Positions 8,811 through 18,347 of a DNA stretch of 64,000 nt are shown piece after piece. Numbering within the stretch: the stretch's first letter is position 1; the number at the start of each line of letters is the position of its first letter. Source of the DNA: Candidimonas sp. SYP-B2681 (GTDB lineage Bacteria > Pseudomonadota > Gammaproteobacteria > Burkholderiales > Burkholderiaceae_B); the NCBI RefSeq assembly GCF_003971065.1, contig NZ_RYDV01000002.1, positions 248,001-312,000 on the forward strand, written 5' to 3'. The notes under the pieces were generated by a model. It ran no database searches. It saw only the letters and a list, made by a program, of their open reading frames with translations, and was not told the origin of the DNA. Made by a program: the position numbers and the translations under genes.

Positions 8811-9791
8811 GTGAAAGTCAGAATTATGGCTGTGCTAACCGGCGCGGCAACCATGTTGGGAACTGTTCATGCCTTGGCGGAAGACGCGGATACCCGCTAC
8901 CCCAACAAGCCGGTAAAAATCGTCATCGGCTATCAGCCAGGAGGACCAACGGATATGACTGCACGCTGGTTGGCAACCAAACTGCAGGAATCTCTCGGTC
9001 AACCGTTTATCGTTGAAAACAAGCCCGGTGCGGGATCGAACATGGCGTCGGCGCACGTCGCTGCGGCAAAGCCGGATGGATATACATTGTTGCTGGCCGC
9101 CTCGCAACTGACGTGGAATAATATCTTATACAAAGATGTGAAGTACGACGCCATCAAGAGCTTTGTGCCTATAACAGAGATTATGAGTTCGCCAGCTGTG
9201 CTGATTGCGAGCGCCAAGGTACCGGTGAAGAACGTCGAAGACGTGATTGCGCTGGCAAAGCACGAACCGGAGAAGCTTTCATTCGCGTCGTCGGGAGTCG
9301 GCAGCGTTCCCCATTTATCGGGAGAACTTTTCCAAGCGAAAATGGGTGTTCAACTGCTTCATGTCCCTTACCGGGGCGCGAGCGCAGCGATCGCGGATCT
9401 CATGGGTGGTCAAGTGGATCTTTATTTCATGACGGCGCTTAGCGCCATGACCAACCTTCAGTCGCCGCAACTCAAGCCGCTCGCGGTAACGTCCGTGCGC
9501 CGTTTGTCCGCTTTGCCGAATGTTCCCACCATGCGCGAGGCAGGGGTCGAGGGAGTGGAAATGGAGTCATGGAACGGATTGCTGGCGCCTGCCGGAACCC
9601 CCAAGGCGATCGTAGATAGGCTATACGAAGCGGCCTCCAAGGCGCTTTCAGGGCCGGACGCCATACCATTCTTCGGGCCTCAGGGGGCAGAGGTTATTGG
9701 TAGCGAGCCCCAGGCGTTCGCTTCAAAAATAGCTGACGAAGTTGAGCGCGGAAGATCTTTTATCAAGTCGATCAATTTGCAGGTTCAATAG
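8811..9791 (+). CDS. Bug/TctC-family periplasmic solute-binding receptor
   Basis: 326 residues, normal for the tripartite tricarboxylate receptor family. The GTG start has a strong AGGAGAC site. A signal peptide (about 1-24, ending HALAE) exports it. Family motifs are YPNKPVKIVIGYQPGGPTD (first strand and carboxylate-binding loop), PFIVENKPGAGSNMA, KPDGYTLLLA, LLHVPYRGASAAIADLMGGQVD and the RLSALPNVPTMREAGV block. These receptors bind carboxylates such as organic acids, amino acids or amides. No TctA/TctB membrane genes occur in the window, so it would depend on a transporter encoded elsewhere or act as a sensor, as known for some Bordetella Bug proteins. Its place between an acyl-CoA dehydrogenase and an acyl-CoA synthetase suggests that it binds the acid degraded by this operon. 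Confidence 0.95.
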   Translation: MKVRIMAVLTGAATMLGTVHALAEDADTRYPNKPVKIVIGYQPGGPTDMTARWLATKLQESLGQPFIVENKPGAGSNMASAHVAAAKPDGYTLLLAASQLTWNNILYKDVKYDAIKSFVPITEIMSSPAVLIASAKVPVKNVEDVIALAKHEPEKLSFASSGVGSVPHLSGELFQAKMGVQLLHVPYRGASAAIADLMGGQVDLYFMTALSAMTNLQSPQLKPLAVTSVRRLSALPNVPTMREAGVEGVEMESWNGLLAPAGTPKAIVDRLYEAASKALSGPDAIPFFGPQGAEVIGSEPQAFASKIADEVERGRSFIKSINLQVQ

Positions 9792-9844
9792 AATGAACCT
9801 TCGAATTGAAGGCGCACTACTAAGTAAGTCGGTCGGATTGAAAA

Positions 9845-11938
9845 ATGAATCAAATGAACCAAAGTTTGACCTCGGGTGCTGAGCTTGCCCGAGTGCTGTT
9901 GCACCCGGACAGCATTGCGCTGGTTGGCGCTTCGGACGATGCGTCAAAGACGGCCGGAAGGCCTTTGACATATCTGCGCCAGGCCGGATTTGCGGGCAAT
10001 GTCTACCCAATTAATCCTAACCGTTTGATGGTTCAAGGGGAACGGGCCTATCCCGAATTAAGTGCATTGCCCCAAGTGCCTGAACACGTTTTTGTCCTTA
10101 CGCCGACAGAAAGCGTGTTGGATACGGTGCGAGAATGCGCTCGCCTGGGTGTCAAGGTCGTTACCATTTTAGCCAGCGGGTTTTCAGAGTTGGGCGACGA
10201 AGGGGCCGCTCGCGAAGCCGCTTTGCGCGAGTTGTCCAGGAATACTGGCATTCGTATTTTGGGTCCTAGCAGCCTGGGGATCGTCAATCCGACAACAGGG
10301 CTGCGGCTGACTGCCAATGCGGCCTTTGCTGAACCTGAGCTGCGTTCGGGACGAGTCTTTGTCGCCTCTCATAGTGGCAGTATGATCGGCGCGTTGGTAT
10401 CGCGCGGAATGGCGCGTGGCGTGGGATTCGCTGGGCTTGTATCCGTAGGAAACGAGTGCGACTTGAGCATTGGCGAGATCTGCCAGTCGACACTGGACGA
10501 TCCAACCATCGAGGGTTATTTGCTTTTTTTGGAAAGCCTTCGGCACGGCGATGCGTTGCGCAGGTTTGCGCTCGAGGCGGCGCGCAGGGGGAAGGCCGTC
10601 ATTGCCTATAAGCTGGGGCGCTCCGATGCCGCAGCGGAGATGGCTGCAACCCATACGGGAGCTATCGCGGGTGAGGATGATATTGCCGATGCTTTTATGA
10701 AGGACATGGGCATCGCCCGCGTGGGTGTGCTTGAAGCACTGCTCGAGAGCTTCCCGCTTGCCCGACGTATGCCGCTGGCAGCCCAAGGTCCGCGCCCGCG
10801 TCGGGTCGGCGTCGTCACGACGACAGGCGGCGGTGCAGCGATGGCAGTCGACCAGTTAGGAATAAGAGACGTGATTGTCGAGCCCGCGTCATCCCAGACG
10901 CTGAAGCGGCTGTCGGATGCGGGTATTGTTGTCGCGCCAGGACGAGTCCTTGACCTGACTCTGGCGGGCACCAAGTATGAAATCATGAAAAAAACGCTGG
11001 ACATCATGCTGGAGGCGCCAGAGTTTGATTTGGTGCTGGCGGTGGTCGGCTCGTCTGCGCGTTTCCAGCCGCATTTGGCGGTTCGCCCGATCATCGACAG
11101 CGCCAATGCATCCAAGCCTCTAGCGGCCATGCTGGTGCCTGATGCGCCTGACGCCTTGGCGCAATTGACAGAGGCAGGAGTGCCTTGCTTTCGATCGCCG
11201 GAGTCCTGCGCTGATTCGATTGCCGCAGTGTTGGCGCGTCGCTATCCAGGACAACAGCCAGCTGCCCGAGAATTTAGCTTAGGCGCGCACGCGCTAAGCG
11301 AGGCTGAGGCATATCAGGTCCTTGAGGCGCTCGGCGTGCCGCACGCGCCGGTTGTCCTGGCGAAGTTATCCGCCAGCGCTCCGGTCTTGCCTTTTGACTA
11401 TCCTGTCGTCGTGAAGTTGTGTTCAGCGCATATTCCCCATAAGACTGAGGTGGGAGGCGTAGTCTTAGGCGTCGCCGATCACCATGGACTAGAACAAGCG
11501 CTGGGCACCTTGGGTCGCAATCTGGCCGAACGGGCTCCCGGTGTCGTGTGTGATGAAGCGTTGATTCAGCCCATGCGCAAAGGGCTGGTCGAAGTATTGG
11601 TCGGTTACCGCGTGGATGCTGAAGCCGGGCCCATTATCATGTTGGCCGCAGGTGGCATCTGGGCCGAAGTCGCCCGCGACCGTAGTATTAGACTGGCCCC
11701 GGTCAACGTAGAAGAGGCCTACGAGATGATTGACGAGGTCAAGCTGCTTAAGACCGTGTCCGGTTTGCGTGGTAAACAGCGCGGCGATCTGGACGCGTTG
11801 GCTCAGGCTGTTTCGTCACTGTCGCAACTTGCCATGGGCGACTATGCGTCGATCCTCGAGGCCGAGGTCAATCCTTTGATGGTTATGCCAGAAGGACAGG
11901 GGGTGCTTGCAGTCGACGCCCTGGTGCTACGAAGATAA
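9845..11938 (+). CDS. Acyl-CoA synthetase (NDP-forming), fused alpha and beta subunits
   Basis: 697 residues in the usual order of the fused ADP-forming acetate-CoA ligase/Pat family: CoA-binding Rossmann domain (about 15-145, SIALVGASDD and NPNR), two succinyl-CoA-ligase-like flavodoxin domains (about 165-460, with ASHSGSM at 174-180), then an ATP-grasp domain (about 480-697, ending EAEVNPLMV). The phosphorylated catalytic His should be His270 in ATHTGAIAGED. The reaction would be acid + CoA + ATP to acyl-CoA + ADP + Pi. There is no acetyltransferase domain. In this operon it would activate the carboxylate captured by the Bug receptor so that the acyl-CoA dehydrogenase can act on it. The acid is not identifiable from sequence. 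Confidence 0.92.
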   Translation: MNQMNQSLTSGAELARVLLHPDSIALVGASDDASKTAGRPLTYLRQAGFAGNVYPINPNRLMVQGERAYPELSALPQVPEHVFVLTPTESVLDTVRECARLGVKVVTILASGFSELGDEGAAREAALRELSRNTGIRILGPSSLGIVNPTTGLRLTANAAFAEPELRSGRVFVASHSGSMIGALVSRGMARGVGFAGLVSVGNECDLSIGEICQSTLDDPTIEGYLLFLESLRHGDALRRFALEAARRGKAVIAYKLGRSDAAAEMAATHTGAIAGEDDIADAFMKDMGIARVGVLEALLESFPLARRMPLAAQGPRPRRVGVVTTTGGGAAMAVDQLGIRDVIVEPASSQTLKRLSDAGIVVAPGRVLDLTLAGTKYEIMKKTLDIMLEAPEFDLVLAVVGSSARFQPHLAVRPIIDSANASKPLAAMLVPDAPDALAQLTEAGVPCFRSPESCADSIAAVLARRYPGQQPAAREFSLGAHALSEAEAYQVLEALGVPHAPVVLAKLSASAPVLPFDYPVVVKLCSAHIPHKTEVGGVVLGVADHHGLEQALGTLGRNLAERAPGVVCDEALIQPMRKGLVEVLVGYRVDAEAGPIIMLAAGGIWAEVARDRSIRLAPVNVEEAYEMIDEVKLLKTVSGLRGKQRGDLDALAQAVSSLSQLAMGDYASILEAEVNPLMVMPEGQGVLAVDALVLRR

Positions 11939-11994
11939 ATCATGGTGGCAGAACGCCTGCCTTACAAGATCAACAGAATGACCTGGAGGTCGAA

Positions 11995-13011
11995 GTGCAA
12001 AATGACAAGTTTCGATCCGCGCCTCTGACGCTGCTGCTCTCCGAGCGAGCGCAGCAAGAGTTCGGCGAACGTATTGGCAAAACATTGCAAGGCGTGCCAT
12101 ATCGCCTTATGGATCTGAACGCTCCTAAGGATGCAATGGGTAATTTCAATGTGGATATCGCTTTTCTAAGCCGGGACGTGACAGCTGATTCCGGAAAGCA
12201 GAAGTTGGCAAGCTCCTTGGTCCGCTTTTACGAGATGATAGAACGTTCTCCGAGCTTGCAATGGTTGCAAACTCATGCTGCCGGCGCAGACCGTCCTATT
12301 TATGGCCAGATGCGACAGCGTGGTGTCAGCGTGACGACAGCATCGGGCGCCAATGCCGTTCCGGTCGCCCAAATGGCTGTCACCGGTATGCTGCTGCTGG
12401 CAAGGCGTTTTCCCGAACTGCTCGATGCTCAGCGTCGCAAAGCATGGGAGCCGTTACTGAATCAGCGGGCACCCAGGGATCTAGCGGGGCAGACCGCTGT
12501 TGTCGTGGGCCTGGGGCCTATCGGGCTGGAAATTGCGCGCTTGCTAAAGGCTCTAAATATGAAAGTGGTAGGCGTCAGGCGTTCCCGAAGCCCTTGTTTA
12601 TCGGTGGATGAAACCGTGCCGTTTGAGGGTCTGACCGCGATGCTTCCGAAGGCAGACTGGGTGTTTCTGGCGTGCCCGCTTACAGACCAGACACGTGGGT
12701 TGTTAAACCGCGAGACGTTAAATCTACTTTCGAAAGAAGCAGGCGTTATTAATGTGTCGCGCGGCGAAGTCATTGTCGAGGCAGACCTTATTGAGGCTTT
12801 GCAAGTCGGCCAAATAGGTAAAGCCTATCTCGATGTGCTAGTCAATGAGCCTTTGGACACCAGTTCGGCTTTGTGGGACATGCCGAATGTCATTATCTCG
12901 CCGCATACAGCAGGCCATACTTTGGGCCATTATGCTGCGGTGGGCGATATTTTTCTTAACAATCTTGAGTGCTGGCGCGGTGGCATGCCGCTAATCAATG
13001 CCATCGACTAA
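11995..13011 (+). CDS. D-2-hydroxyacid dehydrogenase (NAD(P)-dependent)
   Basis: 338 residues. The nucleotide-binding domain has the GxGxxG motif in VVGLGPIGLEIARLLKAL, and the catalytic triad of the family is visible: Arg in NVSRGEVI, Glu in LVNEPLD and His in SPHTAGHT. The enzyme would interconvert a 2-keto acid and a D-2-hydroxy acid in the cytoplasm. The start is GTG at 11995 behind a GGAGGTCGAA-like site; no in-frame ATG is near. It follows the CoA ligase by 56 bp and precedes the aldolase by 29 bp, so all are probably one transcript. Members of this subgroup include glyoxylate/hydroxypyruvate reductases, so that assignment is possible. Confidence 0.92.
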   Translation: MQNDKFRSAPLTLLLSERAQQEFGERIGKTLQGVPYRLMDLNAPKDAMGNFNVDIAFLSRDVTADSGKQKLASSLVRFYEMIERSPSLQWLQTHAAGADRPIYGQMRQRGVSVTTASGANAVPVAQMAVTGMLLLARRFPELLDAQRRKAWEPLLNQRAPRDLAGQTAVVVGLGPIGLEIARLLKALNMKVVGVRRSRSPCLSVDETVPFEGLTAMLPKADWVFLACPLTDQTRGLLNRETLNLLSKEAGVINVSRGEVIVEADLIEALQVGQIGKAYLDVLVNEPLDTSSALWDMPNVIISPHTAGHTLGHYAAVGDIFLNNLECWRGGMPLINAID

Positions 13012-13040
13012 TTACTGTAATTGTTCATCGAGGGACATTC

Positions 13041-13826
13041 ATGAATAACATGCTTACGCTGCCAATCCCCTCTCTCCTAGGCAACGTTTCTGACGCTGAA
13101 TGGCAAGTGCGTGTCGATCTCGCCGCGTGCTATCGCTTGTTCGATCTCTACGGCATATCGGATCTGGCCGCAAATCATATATCGGCTCGTGTACCCGGAG
13201 AGGACGCGTATCTCATTAATCCCTACGGCATGTTGTATGAAGAGATCACCGCATCTTCCCTCATAAAAATCGATGAGAAGGGCAATGTTCTTTATTCGCC
13301 TGACTTCGGATCGCTCAAGTATGGCGTCAATCGTGCGGGATATGTTATTCACAGCGCGATCCATGCAGCCCGCCCGGATGTTGGCTGTATTGCACATACG
13401 CATACCGCTGCGGGGATGGCCGTGTCTGCTTTGGCGTGCGGCGTGCTGCCTTTGACGCAAACTGCCATGCGCTTCGCTGATGTGAGGTATCACGACTTTC
13501 AGGGGGTCGTTCTCGATGAAAGCGAAAAGGCGTCTCTGCTGCGTGATATGGGCGATGGCAGTTATTTGGTCTTACGCAATCACGGCCTGCTGGTTGCCAC
13601 CACTACGATTGCTGAAACGTTTAATGCGATGCATCGTTTCGAGCAAGTATGCAAGGCTCAAATGCTGGCATTAGCTTGCAATCAACCCTTTTCCGCTGTT
13701 CCGGACGATGTCATCGAAGCGACGCAAAAAAACTATTTGCCGGGCTCCCGGCGCCCCTTCGGAATCATGGAGTGGCCGGCCATGCTGCGCAAGCTCAACC
13801 GGCTGGACACTAGCTATGCCCGTTGA
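13041..13826 (+). CDS. Class II aldolase/adducin family protein
   Basis: 261 residues from the ATG at 13041, which has a GAGGGA site upstream. An in-frame upstream codon at 12969 would overlap the previous gene by 43 bp and is less likely. Zinc ligands of the family are visible: His pair in IAHTHTAAGMAVSAL and the third His in LRNHGLLVA; ANHISARVPGEDAYLINPYG is the N-terminal substrate/phosphate region. Class II aldolases cleave sugar phosphates, but many bacterial members of about 260 residues are decarboxylases or hydrolases with unknown substrates. It is the last gene of the 7.6-13.8 kb operon and overlaps the 3' end of the convergent LysR gene by 13 bp. Confidence 0.9.
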   Translation: MNNMLTLPIPSLLGNVSDAEWQVRVDLAACYRLFDLYGISDLAANHISARVPGEDAYLINPYGMLYEEITASSLIKIDEKGNVLYSPDFGSLKYGVNRAGYVIHSAIHAARPDVGCIAHTHTAAGMAVSALACGVLPLTQTAMRFADVRYHDFQGVVLDESEKASLLRDMGDGSYLVLRNHGLLVATTTIAETFNAMHRFEQVCKAQMLALACNQPFSAVPDDVIEATQKNYLPGSRRPFGIMEWPAMLRKLNRLDTSYAR

Positions 13827-14719
13827 CCGATCTGCACAATCTCGAGCAGCCAGTCGCGGAAAGCCATGACTTTTCGTGATTCTCGTTGCACTTTGGGACG
13901 CACGAGAAAATGTCCTTTATTGCGTTGCATGGGTCTATTGAAAGGACGAACGATCAAGCCCGTTTCGAGTTCAGTAGCCAGAAGAGCGCTTTGCCCAATC
14001 GCGACGCCCAGGCCGTCCATGGCGGCCTGCCAGGTAAGCAGTGAGGTGCTAAATGTCATACGCTCAGTATGCTGTGCCCATTTGGACAGCCCTGTGCCGG
14101 ACAGCCAGTCTGTCCAGTCTGTCCGCCGATAATGCGACTCCAGTAGCTGGCGCTGCAGAAGTCGTTCGGGATGGCCGGAATCGAATCCAATTTCTTCCAA
14201 ATAACTTGGGGAACAAATAGGTTCGATTTCATCTAAAAAAAGCAAGTCGGCTTGCAAACGCGGCCAGTTGTCGTCCCCAAATTGAATGGCCACATCCACC
14301 GGGTCGCGATCAAAGTCCACCTCCGGAACGGCGGTTGAGAGCTTGACTTCAATATCAGGGTGGCGTCGCTTGAATTCGTGTAGTCGCGGCACGAGCCATT
14401 TTCCAGCGAACGTCGTATAGGTGCGAACCCGCAAGGCGCCTTGAGTCGACGCATTCATGAGCTTGTCGGTGGCTGCAGAAATGGTATCGAACGCGGGCTT
14501 GATCTGGCCGGCGTAAAGCTGGCCTTTGCGTGTCAGGGCGACACCATGGCGTCCCCGTGTGAATAATTCCGCACCAACGTATTCCTCAAGCACTGCAATC
14601 TGTCGGCTAACAGCCGATTGGGTGACATGCATTTCGGACGCTGCAGTGGTGAGGCTACCGGTGCGCGCAACGACGTCGAAGACGCGCAACGGATTCAGAG
14701 GGGGAAGACGTCTACTCAT
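13814..14719 (-). CDS. LysR-family regulator (GcvA-like)
   Basis: 301 residues from the ATG at 14719 (MSRRLPPLNPLRVFDVVARTG), where GcvA-type proteins normally begin; an in-frame start at 14773 would add 18 residues of poor similarity. The winged HTH occupies about 6-65 (SLTTAASEMHVTQSAVSRQIAVLEEYVGAELFTR) and the effector domain about 95-295. It reads toward the catabolic operon end and away from the gamma-glutamyltransferase gene. Its target may be either neighbouring operon. A Bug gene fragment lies just upstream of its start on the other strand, which suggests an original divergent LysR-Bug pair. Confidence 0.92.
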   Translation of the reverse strand: MSRRLPPLNPLRVFDVVARTGSLTTAASEMHVTQSAVSRQIAVLEEYVGAELFTRGRHGVALTRKGQLYAGQIKPAFDTISAATDKLMNASTQGALRVRTYTTFAGKWLVPRLHEFKRRHPDIEVKLSTAVPEVDFDRDPVDVAIQFGDDNWPRLQADLLFLDEIEPICSPSYLEEIGFDSGHPERLLQRQLLESHYRRTDWTDWLSGTGLSKWAQHTERMTFSTSLLTWQAAMDGLGVAIGQSALLATELETGLIVRPFNRPMQRNKGHFLVRPKVQRESRKVMAFRDWLLEIVQIGQRA

Positions 14720-14889
14720 CAAGCGCAAGGGAAGGGTAAGGGTGTTCAGGCATGAGCTTTCATTATGCCCCACGACAGGTTATGTGTATATGATCATGCC
14801 TTATTTTTTAGTACAGCAAGAGATGGTAGGTCCTTGTTAGCCAAGAGGAAATGAAAGGAACCAAAGATCCCAAACGGCAATATATATAG

Positions 14890-15129
14890 CATTATGTTGC
14901 GGACAATGTATTCGGTCTTTTCGCACCAAAGAAGGTCCCAACGGAGATTGTCGCCAAACTCTCGGCCACGCTTGAGACTGTACTGGCCGAACCCGAGTTG
15001 AAGGCCCGCCTTGCCAAGCAGGGGGCTGAGCTACGCTACGCGACAGCCCAGGCGCTTGGTGAAACCATCAACGAAGAACATCGCTACTGGGCCGGTGTGG
15101 TGAAAACGGCTAACATCAAGCCTCAATAA
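14890..15129 (+). pseudogene. C-terminal fragment of a Bug/TctC receptor gene
   Basis: An open stretch from just after a TAG at 14887 to TAA 15127-15129 reads HYVADNVFGLFAPKKVPTEI, then a helix rich in Lys/Ala/Glu, and ends WAGVVKTANIKPQ. That is the standard last 75-80 residues of a Bug receptor (G-L-F/L-A-P-x-x-T-P-x-x-I-V...W-x-x-V-V-K-x-A-N-I-K). There is no start codon or N-terminal two-thirds; the sequence between it and the LysR start is too short to hold them. A clean terminator follows. It is most simply the relic of a receptor once transcribed divergently from the LysR gene, ahead of ggt and the amidase. Confidence 0.85.
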
Positions 15130-15146
15130 GGCGGGTTGAACACTTT

Positions 15147-15190
15147 GCGGGATACCCAATTTCAAGGGTTTCCCGCATTTTGATTTTTAT
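15147..15190 (+). terminator. Rho-independent terminator after the Bug fragment
   Basis: Arms GCGGGATACCC and GGGTTTCCCGC (one mismatch in 11) enclose an 8-nt loop at 15147-15176, followed by ATTTTGATTTTT. It lies 18 bp after the stop of the broken receptor gene, so the relic keeps its own terminator. Confidence 0.8.
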
Positions 15191-15207
15191 CATTTAAGTT
15201 TTATGGA

Positions 15208-16821
15208 ATGAGCATGGCTTTGTGTGATTCTGATTACTGGTCCTTTCCCTATCCTTCCCAACGCATGCCGGTATTGGCCGACAATGTGGTGAGCACATCG
15301 CAGCCTCTCGGCAGCGCCGCGGGTTTGCAGATGTTGATGCGGGGTGGGAACGCTATTGATGCGGCGCTTGCTACGGCCATCGCATTAACCGTCGTGGAGC
15401 CGTGCATGAACGGAATCGGCGGCGACCTGTTTGCCCTGGTTTGGGACGGCTCGCAGATGCATGGCTTGAACGCCAGCGGCCGTGCACCGCTAGGATGGGT
15501 ACCAGAGCGTTTTGCCGGGCTCGAGAAAATGCCTTTACGCGGCTGGGATAGCGTCACAACGCCGGGCGGTGTTGCCGGCTGGCTGGCTCTTTCGGAACGT
15601 TTCGGTCTGTTGCCCTTTGAAGATTTATTCGAACCCGCACTTCGCTATGCGCGTGACGGGTATCTTGTATCTCCTACCGTCCATCGACAGTGGCAGCCCC
15701 AAGTTGACGAGCTCGGCAGCCAACCTGGATTTCTTGACGCCTTTGCACCCAATGGACGGGCCCCCTTGCCGGGTGAACGGTTCCGCTGTCCCGGACAGGG
15801 CGACACGCTGGAGAAAATCGCACGTACTCGCGGGGCGGCCTTTTATCAAGGCGAACTCGCTGCAGCGATCGCAGCCCACGCGCGGAATACCGGGGGCTTG
15901 CTTACCGAAGCCGATCTGGCTGCGCACCAGGTAGATTGGGTCCAGCCGATACGCATGCAATACCGGGATATCGAGGTTTTGGAAATTGGCCCTAACGGCC
16001 AAGGTATCGGGGCCTTGATGGCGCTCGGCATGCTGAATACGCTTGATGTGTCTTCGTATGCGATTGACTCTGCTGAAAGCATTCACGCTCAGATCGAGGC
16101 CATGAAGCTCGCCTTTGCTGACATACACAGTTATGTCGCCGATATCGACGCCATGGCGCCGAACATGACGGAACAGCTGCTCGACCCGGCGTACCTTAAA
16201 GCCAGGGCACGCCAGATTGATCCTTATCGGGCACAGTACCCGGGTGCAGGCGCGCCCCATCAGGGCGGAACCGTTTATCTGACGGCCGCTGACCGCAATG
16301 GCATGATGGTCTCGTTGATTCAGTCCAACTTTAAGGGCTTCGGCTCTGGTGTGGTTGTGCCGGGTACCGGAATCGCATTGCATAACCGCGGCAGTGGCTT
16401 TAGCACTAGCCAAGGTCATCCAAACCAAGTCGGCCCTGGAAAGCGCCCTTTCCACACCATTATTCCCGGATTTATCATGAAGGCGAACCAGCCATTGGCC
16501 ACGTTCGGTGTTATGGGCGGATCCATTCAAGCGCAGGGGCACGTGCAGATGAGCTGCCGCATCGGGGATTATGGCCAAAACCCGCAAGCAGCATGTGACG
16601 CCCCGCGCTGGCGAGTAGCCGACGACAATCGCCAGATCAGGGTGGAGTGGAACATGCCGGCCGAGACCGTGCAAGGCTTGCGCGAGCGGGGCCACGAAGT
16701 GGTCGTCGCGCCGCGCTTTGATCTGGAGTTTGGCTGCGCACAGGTGGCCATGAAGTTGGACGGCGGTGGTTATCTGGCTGCATCCGACCATCGCAAAGAT
16801 GGTTATGCCGTGGGGCTTTGA
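15208..16821 (+). CDS. ggt: Gamma-glutamyltransferase family protein
   Basis: 537 residues, an N-terminal-nucleophile enzyme that cleaves itself into large and small subunits before a catalytic Thr, expected at Thr355 in HQGGTVYLTAADRNG. Other family blocks are MRGGNAIDAALATAIALTVVEPCMNGIGGD (about 44-73) and the glycine-rich FGVMGGSIQAQGHVQ near the C-terminus. No signal peptide is evident, so it is probably cytoplasmic, like the YwrD/acylase-type branch, rather than periplasmic like E. coli Ggt. It would hydrolyse gamma-glutamyl or related acyl amide bonds. The ATG at 15208 lacks a clear ribosome site; the ATG at 15214 is an alternative. The amidase follows 59 bp downstream. Confidence 0.9.
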   Translation: MSMALCDSDYWSFPYPSQRMPVLADNVVSTSQPLGSAAGLQMLMRGGNAIDAALATAIALTVVEPCMNGIGGDLFALVWDGSQMHGLNASGRAPLGWVPERFAGLEKMPLRGWDSVTTPGGVAGWLALSERFGLLPFEDLFEPALRYARDGYLVSPTVHRQWQPQVDELGSQPGFLDAFAPNGRAPLPGERFRCPGQGDTLEKIARTRGAAFYQGELAAAIAAHARNTGGLLTEADLAAHQVDWVQPIRMQYRDIEVLEIGPNGQGIGALMALGMLNTLDVSSYAIDSAESIHAQIEAMKLAFADIHSYVADIDAMAPNMTEQLLDPAYLKARARQIDPYRAQYPGAGAPHQGGTVYLTAADRNGMMVSLIQSNFKGFGSGVVVPGTGIALHNRGSGFSTSQGHPNQVGPGKRPFHTIIPGFIMKANQPLATFGVMGGSIQAQGHVQMSCRIGDYGQNPQAACDAPRWRVADDNRQIRVEWNMPAETVQGLRERGHEVVVAPRFDLEFGCAQVAMKLDGGGYLAASDHRKDGYAVGL

Positions 16822-16880
16822 CGGGGGCTTGACCTTGGTTGAAGCATAATCCCTTCACTGTTCACTGACTAGAGTCGCTC

Positions 16881-18299
16881 ATGACAGCCTTGCACCAGCT
16901 CCCGGCAACGGAGTTGATCACACTGATCCGTTCAAAGAAGCTTTCTCCTGTGGAGCTGGTGCAGGCTAGCTTGGACCGCGCCGAACAACTTCAACCTGTC
17001 TTGAACTGCTTCATCACCTTATGCGGTGAACAGGCGATGGCACAGGCGCGCCAGGCTGAGCAGGACATTATGGCCGGCGCACCGTTGGGTCGTTTGCATG
17101 GCATTCCCTATACGGTAAAAGATCTCGTTCATACGGCAGGGGTCCGAACGACTTTCGGCACCGTGCTCTACAAAGACAACGTTCCTACGGAAGACGCACC
17201 CGCTGTTGCGCGGCTGAACGCCCAGGGTGCCATCCTGCTCGGTAAAACCACCACGCCCGAGTTCGGTTCGCAGCCGTTTACCCGCTCGCCGTTATTCGGT
17301 CAGACATGCAATGCTTGGGACGCCAGGCGAACCAGTGGCGGCTCCAGTGGCGGCGCAGCAGTCGCGACGGCGGCTGGGATTACGCCGTTGGCGATCGCGA
17401 CGGACGGTGGCGGCTCCACCCGTATCCCTGCCGCCTGCAATGGCGTCGTAGGCATCAAGCAGAGCAACGGCGTTGTCCCGCACAGCCAAGCGCAAGACTT
17501 GTTTGGCAACCAAACTTATGTAACCCCCACGACGCGAACGGTCGCCGACACCGGGCTGATGTTGCAGGTAATAAGCGGCGATTATGCGCTCGATCCTTGG
17601 TCGATCGGCTTGAAGCGGGCAGACTACGCCGAGGCCGCTCGTCACCAGGGCGATTTGCGCGGCAAACGCGTGCGCTATTGTTATGCCCCAGAGGGGCGCG
17701 ATGTGTCGGTCGATGTGCGCCAGACCTTCGACGCGGCGCTGCAAACCCTGGCAGGTCTGGGCGCAACGCTAGAGCCTTTCGAAGCTAAGGACTTCATTAT
17801 CGAACCGATCTGGCGCACAATCAACCATACGGTGTGGCGCTCTCGATTTCTGCCCTTGGTCGAGCAGCACGGCGACACGTTCAGCGCGACCTTTCGACGG
17901 CAAATTATGTCGGCAGGGGAGTACAGTGCGGTCGATTACCAAGAGGCGATGTTTGTCCGCAGCACCCTTTTCAAACGTATACAGGGCGTCTTCGACACCG
18001 CTGACTTGTTCGTGATGCCAACGATCAGCAGGACAGCACTGCCCCTGGATACGGACTTATTCGATCCATTTGAAATGGATGGCAAGCTGTACGACGGTAT
18101 TCGCACACACTGGTATCCCTGGACCATGCTCTTCAATATGACGGGCCATCCCGCCATAACACTTCCCTGCGGCTTGGCTCGCGATGGTCTGCCAACGGGG
18201 ATTCACTTTGTGACCCGTTATGGCAGCGACGATGAGCTTTTACGGTTGGCCTCGATCTTTGAAAGCGCCACAGGAACCCCGGTCCAACCCGTATTCTGA
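16881..18299 (+). CDS. Amidase (amidase-signature family)
   Basis: 472 residues. The Ser-cisSer-Lys triad is readable: Lys80 in YTVKDLVHTAG, Ser155 in TSGGSSGGAAVATAAG and nucleophile Ser179 in DGGGSTRIPAACNGVVG. The 24-residue spacing between the two serines is exactly that of characterised members. The family hydrolyses a wide range of carboxamides to acid plus ammonia or amine; the substrate here is unknown. It lies 59 bp after the gamma-glutamyltransferase-like gene, probably in the same operon, and ends convergently with a Bug receptor gene. No signal peptide is seen. Confidence 0.93.
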   Translation: MTALHQLPATELITLIRSKKLSPVELVQASLDRAEQLQPVLNCFITLCGEQAMAQARQAEQDIMAGAPLGRLHGIPYTVKDLVHTAGVRTTFGTVLYKDNVPTEDAPAVARLNAQGAILLGKTTTPEFGSQPFTRSPLFGQTCNAWDARRTSGGSSGGAAVATAAGITPLAIATDGGGSTRIPAACNGVVGIKQSNGVVPHSQAQDLFGNQTYVTPTTRTVADTGLMLQVISGDYALDPWSIGLKRADYAEAARHQGDLRGKRVRYCYAPEGRDVSVDVRQTFDAALQTLAGLGATLEPFEAKDFIIEPIWRTINHTVWRSRFLPLVEQHGDTFSATFRRQIMSAGEYSAVDYQEAMFVRSTLFKRIQGVFDTADLFVMPTISRTALPLDTDLFDPFEMDGKLYDGIRTHWYPWTMLFNMTGHPAITLPCGLARDGLPTGIHFVTRYGSDDELLRLASIFESATGTPVQPVF

Positions 18300-18347
18300 C
18301 GACAAACGCTAGGCCGCTGTGGTTGCTATTCGAATCATCGTGCCGGT

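Noticed and set aside
15625-16791. A 388-codon open frame antisense to the gamma-glutamyltransferase gene
   Set aside because: It mirrors the codon pattern of the real gene, has no family motif and no ribosome site.
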